A stretch of DNA of 64,000 nt from Lamellibrachia columna (lineage: Eukaryota; Annelida; Polychaeta; Sabellida; Siboglinidae), in contig OY759267.1 in assembly GCA_963662155.1 (NCBI GenBank), forward strand, positions 15,419,989-15,483,988, given 5' to 3'. Made by a program: the position numbers and the translations under genes. Below the pieces are notes generated by a model. The model searched no databases, was not told the origin of the DNA, and was given only the letters and a program-made list of their open reading frames with translations. Below, one piece after another: positions 49,341 to 63,689 of this stretch (position 1 is the first letter of the stretch; each line of letters starts with the position of its first letter).

Positions 49341-51259
49341 TCGATGCAAACAGCACTACCTGTGCCATTTCAGACCGCCGTCACTTTCACACTGGAATTA
49401 TATTATTGCAAACTGGCAAAACAGACAATTCTTATCCTCACCTTTCATACGAAGTCGTGGATAATGGCTGTGGCTAATGGCAGGATATGGCACTTTGAAG
49501 TGATGAAATGTGTGCTAGATTCATGAAGCCATTAGCGCTGCACAAGCTTCACTGACAAGAGACAATGAAAATGTAGCAGAATTCAATTACAATGGAACCT
49601 TTTCAATGGGCAGAAATTCTACGCTGTTACTTGGCAACTGAAAGATGCTAAACATTAGAATTATAACAACAAAAGGTTAACGAAATAAATCTGAAGAATA
49701 AGGGATTTGTAGCTGATGGAAACTCATGCACATCTCATATGTAAATCTATGTTGTATATGCCTTCACCTACTTTCTTATCAAGCATCACATTTTTTAATA
49801 CAAATTATGAAAATCTTCATCATAAATTAATAATAGTTTCCAATGCAAACACCAACTAGGAAAGGCATCTTTGAATAAACAATCATGCATAATCTAACAT
49901 CAAATGTGGAGAAAATTTGCTTTACAAATAAATATTTAGCCGCATACACAAACATGCATGCATGTACAGTTGTACAGTGTTGTACAGACATGAAAGTGAT
50001 TTGTTGGCTAGCCAGTGTAACCGTGTGTCAGGTGGGATGAACATGGGCCTGTCCAGCCAACATACCAAGCCTGGGAGGCATCCAATGCTTGTTATGCTGT
50101 ACAACATGTCTATGGTGCATTGCTGAATAATCAAAGTTCATCAGAGTGCTTCCCTATTATGTCACCACCAGGAAAACAACCTCAAGTTCACCCTAGTTGA
50201 ATGATTGTAATTATTAGTAAAACATGCTATTTGTTCGGATCGACAATGATGTTGTTACAAGGTAATTGACAAGAAAAAGTGGCCTGGTTATTGCCTGCTG
50301 CAAACCAGGGGGTGCAAGAGAAGAACTGTGCTATGTCCCAAGGTTACTAAAAATGAGGACCAGAGTTCAATCCAAAACAGGACAAATATCCTCGCAAGTT
50401 GCCTTTTACTACTATAGAATTGTGGACATAATTTTTTTTATAACTCTCACATTCACAAATGTTAAGACAACATAAAATTAATGTTTGGCTCTTTTGAAAA
50501 TGTGGATATTTTATAAAGAATGCATTTCAAGTTCTAGCAAGTTCTGCCTGGTTCAAGTTCTAGTTCATTTTGAAAACATAATAATTATGGACAAACACCA
50601 GAGACAGCTACCCCCACTGATCTGGGTGAGAAGTGTTTCGTGGACATCAGTTTATAAGGTGAATCTACGGTATCAGGTCAGATACGCACGCTAACAATGA
50701 GAAACAGCACTAGAACAAAATGCTAAGAATTTATTCTAGAATTCTTTGTGAATCCTGAGAATTTTTTCAAATATTACACATATTTGTGTGAGAATCCTCC
50801 CTGCCAATGTTTGTTGGGCTGTCTTGTGAAGATTCGCATTCCACCACTGCAGTGCACCTTCTTTATATAAACACCATAGAGACATAAGAATGGCTCAGAT
50901 CAAGCCTATCCAGGTAAACCAGTCCTGGCAACTGCTAGTTCGTATTTGTCAACATTCAGACTACACAGAAGCTCACAGCCATCTTATCAGACAGTGTCTG
51001 CCACTGGGATGCTTATCAAGAAGGCAACCATTCATTTTAAAGATGTCAAATCTGACGGCCAGAACACCTTGATTACATGCTCTGTACAACCCTCCTACAA
51101 CTGGCAACACCACACAGAAATAGTGTGATTTAATTCAACTTGACAATAGCAAGGATGTGTTAAAATGATCTAACTTTGACTACACATGTCTATTTGCAAT
51201 GTTTTTAATGACAGTGCATTTGTACAGTGAGTTAACAAGATGTGTGCAGTGAGTCCTTT

Positions 51260-51670
51260 AACCTATCAACTACCCACATCTGTCACACTTGTTCAGAGTC
51301 ACAATCTGTCTGCTAGTGCTTTTTCTATTGGAGCTGTCTATTCCTCAATCTAGCAGTCTCCTGTGCAGCCTGTCTCTTATCGAACTCTGTCGCCTCTTTA
51401 TCTAGTTATCTGTCTCTCAGTCAGTTCTCCTTCTTTTAATCTCGTTTTTCTTGTATCATGTTTGAGCTTTTCCACAACATATCGTATATGTTGTCTGTGT
51501 TTATTATTCTCTAACTTTGTTTGTGTTCTTGTTCCATCTATTGTCTTAGCCATTCACTGTCCCTTTGTTCTTTTTAAGCACTTTTCTTCCTCGTCCTCCT
51601 CAGTTTCCTTGCACACACACACCTTCCTCCCCTCTCCACACTACAACCCACCCCTTTTTCCTATTTAAAA
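51260..51670. repeat. Pyrimidine-rich strand-asymmetric tract
   Basis: About 400 bases on the plus strand are dominated by C and T with CTGTCT, TCTCTT and CCTC runs, so the gene's transcript is purine-rich here. The long open frame on the plus strand follows from this composition. Confidence 0.6.
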
Positions 51671-54600
51671 AACAATTTACCTTAATAATTATCACATTTC
51701 TATTCTTACCGAAGTTCCTTTTAATTTTACTTATTGATAACATTTTAGGCAAAAATAATTGTACTTAGCTATATTGAACTAGGTTTAACTCCTAATGTTT
51801 AATTACATAAAATTTAATATTTCATTAGTTTACCTTTACATTAATTATATTAGTTTCAACATGGTTTTATATGTATATTCTATGTATAATTTATATATAT
51901 ATTTTATTCCATGCATTTTATGTAAAGCGCATTGAGTTTTACAGGAAATTGTGCTATTCTCTTCACCACTGTATGCACTACTCCCTTGTTCCATTTCTAC
52001 CCTTCTGGAGTCCCTCTGCCCACTGGGAGCCTGTCCAGGCATGTCTCCCAGTTCCTTCTATCACAGCTGTATAACAAGGGATGATCTGACCAGTCCATGG
52101 CTGCCTAATGACCAAGTGATGACCATGGGTATTCCCTCAGACAACAAATAACACAGCAGGAGAGATGAATACAGACAATGGACAGAGACAGCCCAGTTTG
52201 ATTTCAAAGACCTGACTGCCCCCTGTGTCTGCTACTCCTGCCCAGACAAGTGGCTCTGGCAAAGGGATTATGTTCTTCCACATAGTAACACTTGTGAGGT
52301 CTCTGCAATAGCAGAACAAATGAACCAGGGTAATCAGAAATCAATCTAACATCTTATCCACCATCTTTTTGACACACCTTTTGAATGTCAGTGAAATGAT
52401 CCAAGTGATGGCAAATTTATTAACACCATTATATAACTGTTCTGCAAATTCTAAATTCCAGTAAAACCCAAAATTTTTTTTTCATAACATACCATGCCAG
52501 AGAGTAAACTATCAAACTTACCAACCTTGTTACTTCATTGCGCCTACATCCAATCAAATAAAACTAACAAACTTGGCAAACAGATATCCTCCAAGTTTCG
52601 TTTGTTTAAACCAAAACAAAACTAGGTATTGAGGATGTTAAGCAGTGACAGATCAAGACAAATAAGAAAACTGTCAGCAATAAGGAAGTTGCAGAACTTC
52701 AGAAAGTGCAGTTCACCAAATTTGTATATTTAATGATGGCACATAAAATTGTCATTCCACAAATAAGCCTAAAAGTCATTCCTGCTTCCTAGATAGTTGT
52801 TGTTTATGAAGAATTCTCTGCTATGAAAGCTGCAGTTTTTTAGTACTAAGAAATTCTCTCACCCACTATGAAAGCTGGCTGACCTTGTTGTACTATTTGT
52901 AAACTTAGAAAGAACTCTCCATGCATCTGTTTAACTTTCTTCATACAAGCAGCTGAATATACTTGAGCAGTCAGAGCGCAGCTATCATAATACGAACTGA
53001 TGTGTACCAAATGGAAAAAAACACTGTCCTATTGGGAAAGCCAACGATACAAATTATATCATCTAATCTTCCCTGGTGGCAATGACCTACTCAGCAGTTC
53101 AACCGGTGCATTATGGATGACAGGCCACCGCAAATTCTGACAATCTGCCAACTGTTTTCTCAAATAGCATATGTCGAAAGCAAGTTATCAATGGAAAATA
53201 TTCATTGCACTGAGAGAAATGTTTTTTTTACCATTTGGCAGCATCCAAAGTATTTATAGAGAATAACTGCTCACATCAAGACCTGTCCTCCGGCGAAAAA
53301 TAGCTGGAATTAGGCCATGTATTTCTGAGTATTACATAAAACATTGCCAGGATAAAGCTAGCTCTTAAAGGTGCCACATCAATTTGATTTTTTTTTTACT
53401 TTTCTGACTCATTTCACACAAAAAATCTAGAATGAAAGAGGATTTCTGTCTATTACAGTCAGTAGACACTACAGAATGCTACCCAATTCTGCTGCTAAAG
53501 AAACCAGGACACTTCAGAAAAAAGTTTAAAAATGTGACTTGACAACCAACCAATGAAGTTATTTCCTAAACAACAACAACAACGACAACGCCCACCATCT
53601 TGTTTATCGCGAACCATAGCTGACTCACAGCGATTTTTTTTACTGAATTTCATCCAAAATAAAACATTCAAACTAGGATACTGCCCGGCTGTGCTGATGC
53701 CAGATCTGTTGTGTCATCCACAATTATATTTTCAACTTACTAGGTAAGCCACAACACTAGATATCTGACGATGCAGAGGGCTCTTTGTAATGAATTGGGA
53801 AGAATTGTCAAAATGCCATCTATTCAACCCTAGAGTTAACAGCAAAATATCCAGTTCTTGAATATCACAAAATATAGCTTCGGTGAACATTTCTCTCATT
53901 TAGAAGACAAGATACAGCTTGGTTTGGAATTTCCATTGAACTAATAGAGGGGGAGTGCATATGGTACTTCAAGTCCATGGTACTGGCCAACATTATATAA
54001 CATGGTGGGCTGGTCCACTGCCTGTGCATAATTGCTACTGTTATAAATACAAACAATTAATCTGAAATGACAATGCTGTTTAATGACCCAGGACCACACA
54101 TAAGTTGATACTTCGGGGCTGCCATGTTTTTTATGATTTTGAATGGAAACTAACTGGTTAACTTGCAATGAATGCTGTACTGGACTATCTTGAATAATTA
54201 CTGACAAACATGTCCTACCAGTAGACCAGATAAGTCTCCTGTTTCTGGTTGGAGACTCCCATGATTGATATCCAGCTGACATTCTCACAGGCGTGATATA
54301 AAATTTCTTGTGTTTCAGGATTCATCTCATAAAAATAATTCGGTTTTTGGACTACTGTCCATTAAAAAAAATAATTTCAGTTATTTTCATATTTATCAAA
54401 AATGTTGTTGCTACATATCTGGTGGTAAAATTCTGCCCCCGATGGTGTGATTTAATATGGCATAAAAAATTTCAAAAACTTAACAGGTCTGCCTACCAGC
54501 AGATGAAGACAATGCTAACATTTTCAATATCGTCATGTGACTAAAACTGTTAGCTGAAACATCATAGTTGTTTAAAATTAGTACAGTGTACATGTGATAC

Positions 54601-54775
54601 TGTAATGTTGTACTCATTAAACCTGCTGGGAAATAGGGGGAGGGGATATAGAGACAGAAGATAACTACCTAGAAAGAATTTCCATCAAACAAAATGGGTA
54701 CATCAGAGTAAAATGGAAGTGACAGATCATCAGAGACAACAAGTTGGACTTGTCTCTGCTTCACTTGTCGGATGC

Positions 54776-55030
54776 TTATCTGCAGCCATGCTGGCGGCAG
54801 GGATGGAGCTGTAGGTGGGGAGGCTCTTCTGCCACAGGGCCTCTCCCTGAGTCATGTTGCACTACCTGCGGTAGTGCTGCTCTGTTCACCGGAGTGCCTC
54901 CAGAATGTTTCCGACTCCAGTAATACTCTAAAATTCCACCTGCACCGTGGCCCGAGTCACTCGGTTCAGTTTCTGAATAACACTGGAACTGTTCCCCGAA
55001 CATCTCCTTCATGCATACTGCCTTGGGAAA
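54776..55030 (-). other. GC-rich patch with an exon-like open frame
   Basis: On the minus strand a possible acceptor (CACTTTCCCAAGGCAG, about 55036-55021) precedes about 155 open bases (CMKEMFGEQFQCYSETEPS and on) ending at ACCGCAG/GTAGTG near 54864. The frame matches no part of PRDM3/16 that I know. It could be a lineage-specific exon, a retrocopy scrap or chance. Confidence 0.25.
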
Positions 55031-55214
55031 GTGAAGAAATTATAATGATTGACTTTGTGTTTTTGTATTTTAACCTGTTAGCTGTGTCTTAAAGTTGCAA
55101 AATCTGTTTATTGTAAACTCATAATCTATTCTAACATCTTGAGCAACCATATACCACAACAATATAATTTGCCCATTATGTGTTCAATTTGAATGTTTTT
55201 GTCTGAGTATCATG

Positions 55215-55326
55215 TTTACATTGCCTGCTGATGGGCATGTAATCATACAGGTGTTAATGATAATATTATGTTTACATTGCCTGCTGATGGGCATGTAATC
55301 ATACAGGTGTTAATGATAATATTATG
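55215..55326. repeat. Perfect 56-bp tandem duplication
   Basis: The units at 55215-55270 and 55271-55326 are identical, starting TTTACATTGCCTGCTGATGG. The absence of differences implies a very recent event or an assembly artefact. Confidence 0.97.
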
Positions 55327-57970
55327 CCCATCACGTGAGCCCACAAACACCTGACCCTGATACACTTTGTCACAGATATTGGAAGTTGTCAACAGCTGTT
55401 TGTATGTGCACTGAATGACAAGGTTGATATTCATAAACAGATAATGGTCAAATTTATTATAGAAAATTGATTCAGTAAAACACATTTGATGGTCAATATG
55501 TTAGAACAGACATAATAACTATAATAATATAACATGATTTTAAGATTAAATGGTCAGACTTTGTACATTTAAATGGTGCAGTATTTCTACTACCTACCAT
55601 AAACCTACCTGGTACATTCATTAGGGAACAATTATCGGTACTAACTGTAGAGTAAAATTGTCAACTAATAATGTTATCATCATTAAATCAAATGATTACT
55701 TATACACTTTCAATTACGCCAACAGAATAGCTCATCCTGGGAAGTGTCATACACTGAAGACTATGAGCATCTACTGGCAGAAATTATGTTACAACACTTG
55801 GAAAAGATGGCAAATAGTAAGTGTGTAATGTATCAAGGACACAGTTGTGGAGGTCTCGGTAAACTACCAAAAACAAACTGAACCAAGAGAGAAATGCCAC
55901 CGCAAAGCTGTGCGTTCTTCCAACCAGGAGGTCATGTTAACATACAACGAGCCAAAAAGAGAAGAAGTACTTGGCATTTATTGAGCTGACAAGCCTCCAT
56001 CCAACTGCCCTTGCAACAGTTTTGAGACCCCACATGTGATTTCCTCTCATTGGATTCAGGTCATATGATGTAAGAGAATGACCCGCCTCACTGGGCAAGC
56101 CTGACCAACACAATATTTTCTTCATACTTATGCTTATCTCAAAGCACAGATAATCTGACTTTGTGCAGATAAAACTGTACCTAATCATTTGTGCTATCTA
56201 CGCAGTTCCTAATGCTACCTTCCTTGTAAACTGTGTTTGAGCGAGTTGCACATCAAGGCATAAAAAAAGCATATTTGATTGACGTCAATATGATAATGGC
56301 AATGCATATTTCATCAGCATTCTGCACATGGACATGCATGCATGTGCACCATGGGTGCCGACCATGTCCCAGATCCCTGGCGGTTCAGTCGGTGCATTGC
56401 GAGACATGATCAACATTGTTGGTGAAGCGGATCTGATCATTCGGGCCATTGTTACAGCTGAATAGTTGCTCATGTAACCATGTGCAGCCAATCATCAGAA
56501 ATCACAACACCAACAAAAGTTCTTTATGTCGCCATCCGTACCACTGTTCTTTTGTAACTGCGATCGTCATTCTTCAGGCTATGCAAAGTAAATGTTAGTT
56601 TCCAGTCACATTCGCACAAGTAGAATTGAGTTAGGATGCCACAACTTAATCATTTTTTTTTTGAGTTAGAGTAGACCATTCCTCAAGTTGACAGCAAATG
56701 ACTGTCTGACCTGTCTTTAGAGCAAGCACAATTCATGCTAGGTGACACTGTTATTTACACTTAGACCCTGCATGAGATTGCATCCGGAGAATACTGTTTG
56801 AAGTGCCTGACCATATGGCATCAAACTGACCAAGGTTGTCTAGCTTTTTCTACAGGTCAGCTAGACCAACCACAGAAAATGTGCATTTGCATTACCAAGG
56901 GCTGATTTTCAAAACAATGCAGTGCATTTGTATAGTTAAGGCCTGGCTTTACCTGAACTAGCCTCATTCCTTTATAATGGGAGAAACAAGGGAGAACACA
57001 AGTTACTTAGCACACTTCATAGAACTAAGCAAACTCCATAAGTCGATTCTGCCTCGCCGCCTCTGACATGGCAAAAAACAGTTTTAGTTGATGCTATTTG
57101 ATGATCTGTTTATCCACCAAGACATACTGACTACAACTAAATGGCATTGAGGTTGTGGTTGATTCCGTAGAGTGAATTCAGGACATTGGCATGGTGATGA
57201 CATCACATGTCTTTCATTGTGACGAGCCGGCATGATAACAATGACTCGTTGTTTCGATTTACTTGTAATGTATAATACTTTACAGCCATATCATTCATTG
57301 AGTGCAGAATGTTTAGAACTTAGGCTAAATGCATGAATATCAAGTATGTGTGTAAGGAACGCCCACGGCTCTCAGCAGATGGACATACTGTGCACTCTAT
57401 TATTGAGAAGGACGCTAACATAAAATAAAAATGCACTGTAAAGATCATGGTTTGTGCAATACAAATATGTTAATAAAAACGTAGTGATTATATGATAAAT
57501 AAAATATTCATAAATATATAGTGAACTTATTATTAATAACAAATGTTTGACCAAATATTTAGCCCATAAACTACACACCTACAAGTCATCAAAAAAGCAA
57601 AAGGACTGAATATATCTTACATGTACTGATATCTGTGTTGCTGCATAGCCAATAAGAAAGTGAAACAAAGTCATTATCAAGTGACCTAATCCGGGTATTT
57701 TAATCTGGTGTTATACAGGCTTGACTATTATATCATCACTATTTTAGATATAAGATTTCAACACAAGATTTCTCAAATCCACCCAATGGATTCCCAACTT
57801 CACTAACGCCTTGTGCATTCTTGGTAAACGTTGCTACCATCTCTTCTGATATACCTGGTACTCTGGCAATTCTACTGAAAGAACTTTAACTAGTAAAAGA
57901 AATAGATTGTTTATGGTACAGTAAACATATCAAACTTGTGCAAATCTTAAAAAAGTAGGTTCCTTATTAA

Positions 57971-58632
57971 CCCATTAGGCCCCAGCATTTTATAAAAACA
58001 TGTTCCCCTGTTCCCAGGATTTCTGGCAAATTTAGAGTGATTTTACCTCCTTGTGTTCAGAAATCTGTAGAAAAAACTATTCAATATTGGCAATTACAAG
58101 TTGTGTTTATTTTGAAGAGTAGTAATTTCTCCACATGCTTGTATACATAGAAATAGGATATATTAATAAAATGTTGACATTTGATCACAATTTGCAAAGA
58201 CAAAATAGTAAATTTGTTAAAACTCTGAAAGTTGCGACTGACATTTGACAATGATCCCATGCTATAACCCTATGCAACTCAGCGAAGAAAATGTAGCTAT
58301 ATGTGTTAGCTTTGCACCACTGAAAACATTATAAAATTCTGACGGCTTTCAGGTTACACCAAATTTTGTCATGAAAAATATAGAAATAAATATTTTTGAG
58401 ATGGCATGGACAAAACCGATGAAAATCAAGATTTCCAAAAGGGCAACCCATGCACGTAATGCGCTGATGTTGTTGCAAAATGTATCTGCTAGGGTGTGGC
58501 AAAATTTTGTAGCGTTTAGTTCAGTAGTTAATCGCCAGAATTTTTTTAATAGTGGGTCCTGTTTGCGGCCGGCAGCGGCCGTTTCAGGACTGGACAGAGC
58601 GGCTGGACGCGGCTGTTGCGGGCTCTAATGGG
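57971..58632. mobile_element. piggyBac-like MITE, about 662 bp
   Basis: The left end reads TTAA-CCCATTAGGCCCC and the right end GGGCTCTAATGGG-TAAA. The inverted ends CCCATTAG(A)GCCC match apart from a one-base gap, and TTAA (one side mutated to TAAA) fits the piggyBac target site. The right 80 bases are GC-rich with CGGCC/GCGGC stems. There is no transposase frame, so it is non-autonomous. Confidence 0.65.
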
Positions 58633-60019
58633 TAAAAAAAATGAGTAATTTCAAGTAATTTATGACATGCTCATCGTGATTTTTTTTACTCTGAATTTAT
58701 TGTTTCAACTCTTGGAGGTGTTTCAAATCTTGGAGGTGTATATTTACACCAGGATTGTTGGGCATAAACTTGCTTGAATTTTTTAGTATTACCCCAAGAA
58801 CAATGATTGTTGAAATATACCTGTTTTGTTCCTTAGGATCATTGCAACTTTGACTACTAACGTTGACTGACAGCGACTGAGCTGTGTCGGGAATCATGGA
58901 AATCTAAAAACATAATGTCCACAGACAGATTGCTGTGCATGCATGTGTGCGTGTGTGTGTACAAACACAGGACTGCATGAGATGATACTATGATAAGGAT
59001 ATATAAATGCTCCCAGCAGAAGTAGCATGACAGAATCTTATCTGTCCAGTAGCTTCTTTTGACAGCATTTGTCGCATCAATGCAAGGATGGCACCCGAAT
59101 GTCTGCATACGCTTCCCTATGCATCATTACACATGACGGTCTGACTATAGCTGCAATTATGTCTTTTTTAACAACGTTTAATAGCAATAATAACAACGCT
59201 GCTATTAGATGGGCCAATCTGACCAGGCGGAGAGGTGAGTCGGTACAGTTTATTTTCGTGTTCAGCTATGTCTACTTGTTCAAGGCTTATGAGAAACTCT
59301 TTAGCAATGCTGCAATATGTTGCAGAGGTATGTGCAATGTTGCAGATGTTTTTTTCCCGCATTTTTATACTGAACTTCTACAGCCTACAAAAGAGGATAT
59401 TGACCATTGACGCCAAAATGGCTGTGTCGCAAACAACGTGGATTTACAAACCTGAAGTAATACCTGGATGGGTGGGGGCAATTTTTTTTAATCTGGAGCC
59501 GGGGCCACATGCTGAAGGACTAAACCATTGTGAAAATATGATTTGTACATGGAATGATTCAGTATTTTGGGATTTAAACCAAGAAATTTGCATCAGCAAT
59601 AAAAAATAGTTCAATTGCTCCAGTACCTGGTATTATCACAACAGAACAGAATAAAATATAGAACATATTTATCCAGTACACAATGGTAGACATTAAGGCT
59701 TCACAAGGAAAGCCTCAAGTACAATCGGTGACAACAAAGGGAATCACATCAAGTATATTGCTCAGCTACATGGACATGAAATGAACTAAATTAGTAGAAT
59801 TACTTATGACGCGTGACAAACAACAATAACTTGATTATGTCACTCAGATGATATAGAAAAAAGTTGAATTTCCAAGTGCAGAGAAATTTTGTTTTTTCCT
59901 AATGCAGATGGCAAGTCAATATGACAGACAAATTACGCTTCAGAATTTATATATATTTCTTTCATTAAAACCATGCTTTGTATGTTGTAATGTCTGTACT
60001 GGTAGTATCCTTCAGGCAA

Positions 60020-60290
60020 CATGGTGGAAGTGAAGCAGAAAGACAAACAGGTGGCCGTAGGACACGACAGACCAAACCGTCTGGCCGCGGCCTTTTATCT
60101 TCCCAGCTTGAAAGCAAAGCGCAAAACAATTCAACAGCAGAGCCGACAAAAACAAGATTTAAACGTCTGTCTGTCTGTCAGTTTACCTGCGATGGGCAAT
60201 TTTACCCCCACAACAGACAGGCGAAAGGAAATCCTTTGTCTCTCGGATGCAGATATGCCTGAGTGGAATTGTGATGTTGTGCATGGATAG
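60020..60290. promoter_or_regulatory. CpG-retaining intronic patch
   Basis: About a dozen CpGs in 250 bases, including GGCCGCGGCC, against a near-zero background. There is also a CTGT tandem at about 60164-60180. Plus-strand frames of about 90 residues have no domain. Candidate conserved element or alternative promoter. Confidence 0.3.
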
Positions 60291-63200
60291 AGGAACATAC
60301 ACAATGCAACACAATGAAAGTTAATAAAACAGGATCACTGGCACAGATCAGTACTGCATATGGTAGGTGGTAATAGTCAGGAAGCTCACTACAATCCAAT
60401 ACCAACAGCTGGACAATTAATTTTAATGTGGGGCAAGGTATATTATTATTATTTTTGTTCATGCTCACACCCCTTCCTTGGGGAAGGGCATGATAAGATT
60501 TCAAGGTGAAATGACAACAGAAATCTGGCACAGCAAAACACTTTCGACATGGAATCACAAGGCCTCAATGAAAAGGCAAGTCACAATTGCTTGAGGAGAT
60601 CCACAATCTCTCTGAATCATTGCTCTGTTCTTCCACACCTGGTGCTCCTGTTCGCTAGAGTAACTTCCCTTTTTTCAGCAATATATCCTACTTAAGTTGA
60701 TATGTAAAAACTAACGAAAACAGAATTACTACTGTCACTCTAAGTACCAACTGTCGACTGGTTTGTTTCACCACCTGCATACAGAGTTATAATTAGTTTA
60801 AAATTGGTTTCTTACAATTCAGACAACAATTATGTAGCACAATATGATATGAATATCAGCTGCGAAACCATTTTAGGTAGACAAAAACACACACAATTTC
60901 TAAAATTATTATACTTTGTATCATCAATGGGACTATTATAAAAAAGTTCCTTGACCATTTTTTATTGCTTTGTTTTAGCTTTGCAAAGCATTGTTTTTTC
61001 TTCTTCTTTAGTTTTTTATTTCTCAGTGGCCCCTGAGCAAACGCCATGTGATGTATTTCATTAAATTGAAATTGGCACTTTCAGCAGGCACTGTTTGCTA
61101 TGTTTATTATATTTTACTTAATTTAGGCATGAGCAGAATTTGGATGGTGGGAAAACTGACAAGTTTTCTATAAATACGAAACATTTAATCTCTATTCTTT
61201 TTCTAAAGGCAGATGCCATTTAAATCTGTATTACACTTGACATGCAACAACTGGGGGCTTCAAAACAAGAAAACATGCATTTCTCAGCATCATCGGCAGC
61301 ATCTATTCCTCCAGAGTGATCGTCTGGAGAAGCTTATTAATAATTGCGACAATATAACATAATTAACCCGCGGGTATCAATGGTTATGATGTTGCCCTGT
61401 GAAACAGTGCAGTTTGTCTGGCCACGTACTTCAAAGAACAATATAAATAACAAGTACATCAGGTTAAATAGAGACTGGGGACATGAATCTTTAATACGTT
61501 GTGTGCTCACAAACCACAGTGGGTTAGTCGGCAGACAATGCAACAGACCAGAACACACCAGCAACAGAGTGGTGTCTCTGATGTGGTCTGTGGTCACTAA
61601 CCTCTAGTTTAAAACGCTGCCAAATAATCCCGTCTTGCTATCAAACAGTGCAATTATCCTATAGGTCTTCTTTGCATTTCATACTGACTGTGTTTTATGT
61701 GAATATCATTATAATTGCCAGTGTCTGAGCTTATGAAATGATGACAGCTATTATAGGTCAAGCACAGATAAAACTATTATTCCTGTTGGTTAGTTTGCTC
61801 TTTATATGCATTCCCATAAATAACTAACCAGATTAGATCAATGTTGCAATATTTAAAATGTAAACTGTTAACACATGATTTGTGTGTGTGTATTGATTAC
61901 TGATGTGCATGAATTAATTGTATTAACTGGTTGATGTTGATGTTGCAGAGTATGCTAACTTGTTCACCTCAAAAAACATTCTATGATGCACAATATTTTT
62001 TTTTAATAATTTTTTTTTGTATGTTTGAATTTTTTTTCTCTCACAAGTTACTCATAAAATATCATTGGAACATGTTTTCACCATATATAGGAAATGTCTG
62101 AATTATTGTTCCTGGAGAATATTTGTCAAATCTGCACAATGTTTACATGCAAAGCAAACACCACACAAATCAAAATTCTGTAAAAAAAATCCAAGACATG
62201 GACATTTCTAAAAATAAAGCAATAACTCTAGGAATGCAAAAGATGTACTTAAATACAAACAGGTTTACCCAGTGATGGAAGTTTCCCACCAGTTTAGCTT
62301 TTTAACAGACACACGTGTGTTGCTATTTGTGTTCATTTCCAGTGAAAACGTACGAAAAAGACAACATCTTACACTACAATCGTTGCAAACTATTCCCCTT
62401 GATCAAATCAACCCAGTCACATTAATGCAGCTTTTCTAGCAACAACAATAAACCTCTTAAGAGTAATTTGATAGCCGGTCACCAAGAACATTCTTCGTGG
62501 ACAATTTACTCGCAGTGATCATTGTCTGCAGACTATTCACTTGGAAATGATTTTATAACTGTCATATTGCGCACTTGTTAAGTTTGAATGTCAACTGGTG
62601 CATATTTTCATGGGAATGTATAAACCATCCAACCTTATAGCAATGCAACATACTAACTAAATATAATTTATGAAGCATTCTCAACATTTATCTGTCAAAT
62701 TTAACATTGTAGGTTTAAAATAAAAATCCAGATTAACATGTTCCGTAAGAAATTGTAGATTTGCTGCAGAAACAAGCAATACCAGCTTGTTTTATTTCCA
62801 ATAAAATAAACAGTTAACTAAAAGAATCATTACTCTAATGTATTTCATTGTGGAAAGCATTTAAGAAAACTATTACTTGCATATATTTGTTTGACTATCA
62901 TATCGTTATTATAGGGCTGATGCTATCCTTATGTTAAATCTGTATCTGCATTAATATATTAATCAACCCTACAATAATCACATTTAAACCATGCCTAAAT
63001 TAAGAAACATATACAGCGTACATTCATTCACGCTAAATTAATTAAACAGTCATTAACAGAATTAAAGTTTCCTTTACAATAATGTATATTCACATAATTT
63101 AAAACAATAACTTATAGATGACTATGATATAAATTATATGTTAGCAATTATCAGATTTATAACAGACAACCCAAATTTGTAAAGTTGGAATAATGGTTAT

Positions 63201-63689
63201 ATAACATTACCATGTAAGATATTAATATATAAAATATATATTAATATATAAATATTAATATACAGATAAGATTTCCAAATAGTTAATCTTATTTCTAATA
63301 CCATTAAAGGTATCTGTACTACAAAGTGTTTTGCCAACCAGAAGTTGGTATGGTTATATTGAAATGATTAATGGTAATTAATTAGTGTACTTACCCATAT
63401 ATATAATAAACAGTTTATTTTTTAAACAAATTATATTTTTTTTAAATTATAAATATTTGATTTAAATTGTAGTGTCAGCCTTAGAGATTAATATTATAAT
63501 TTTCTACACAAATCAAGTACCACACAAATCAAGTACCAACTTAATTTTTGTTTAATCTAGGACACACACAGCTTAGAAAAAACAACTAAAAAGCAGTGAT
63601 ATTCTATTAAACAGCCATGTATATTTTGTACTGTCTCCATCTACAAATAAACAGTTTTTACAACACGCATCAACACAATATGATATATA

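Noticed and set aside
50260..50410. GAGTTCAATCC resembling a tRNA B box on the plus strand
   Set aside because: The A box is too weak and no second copy is seen in the window.
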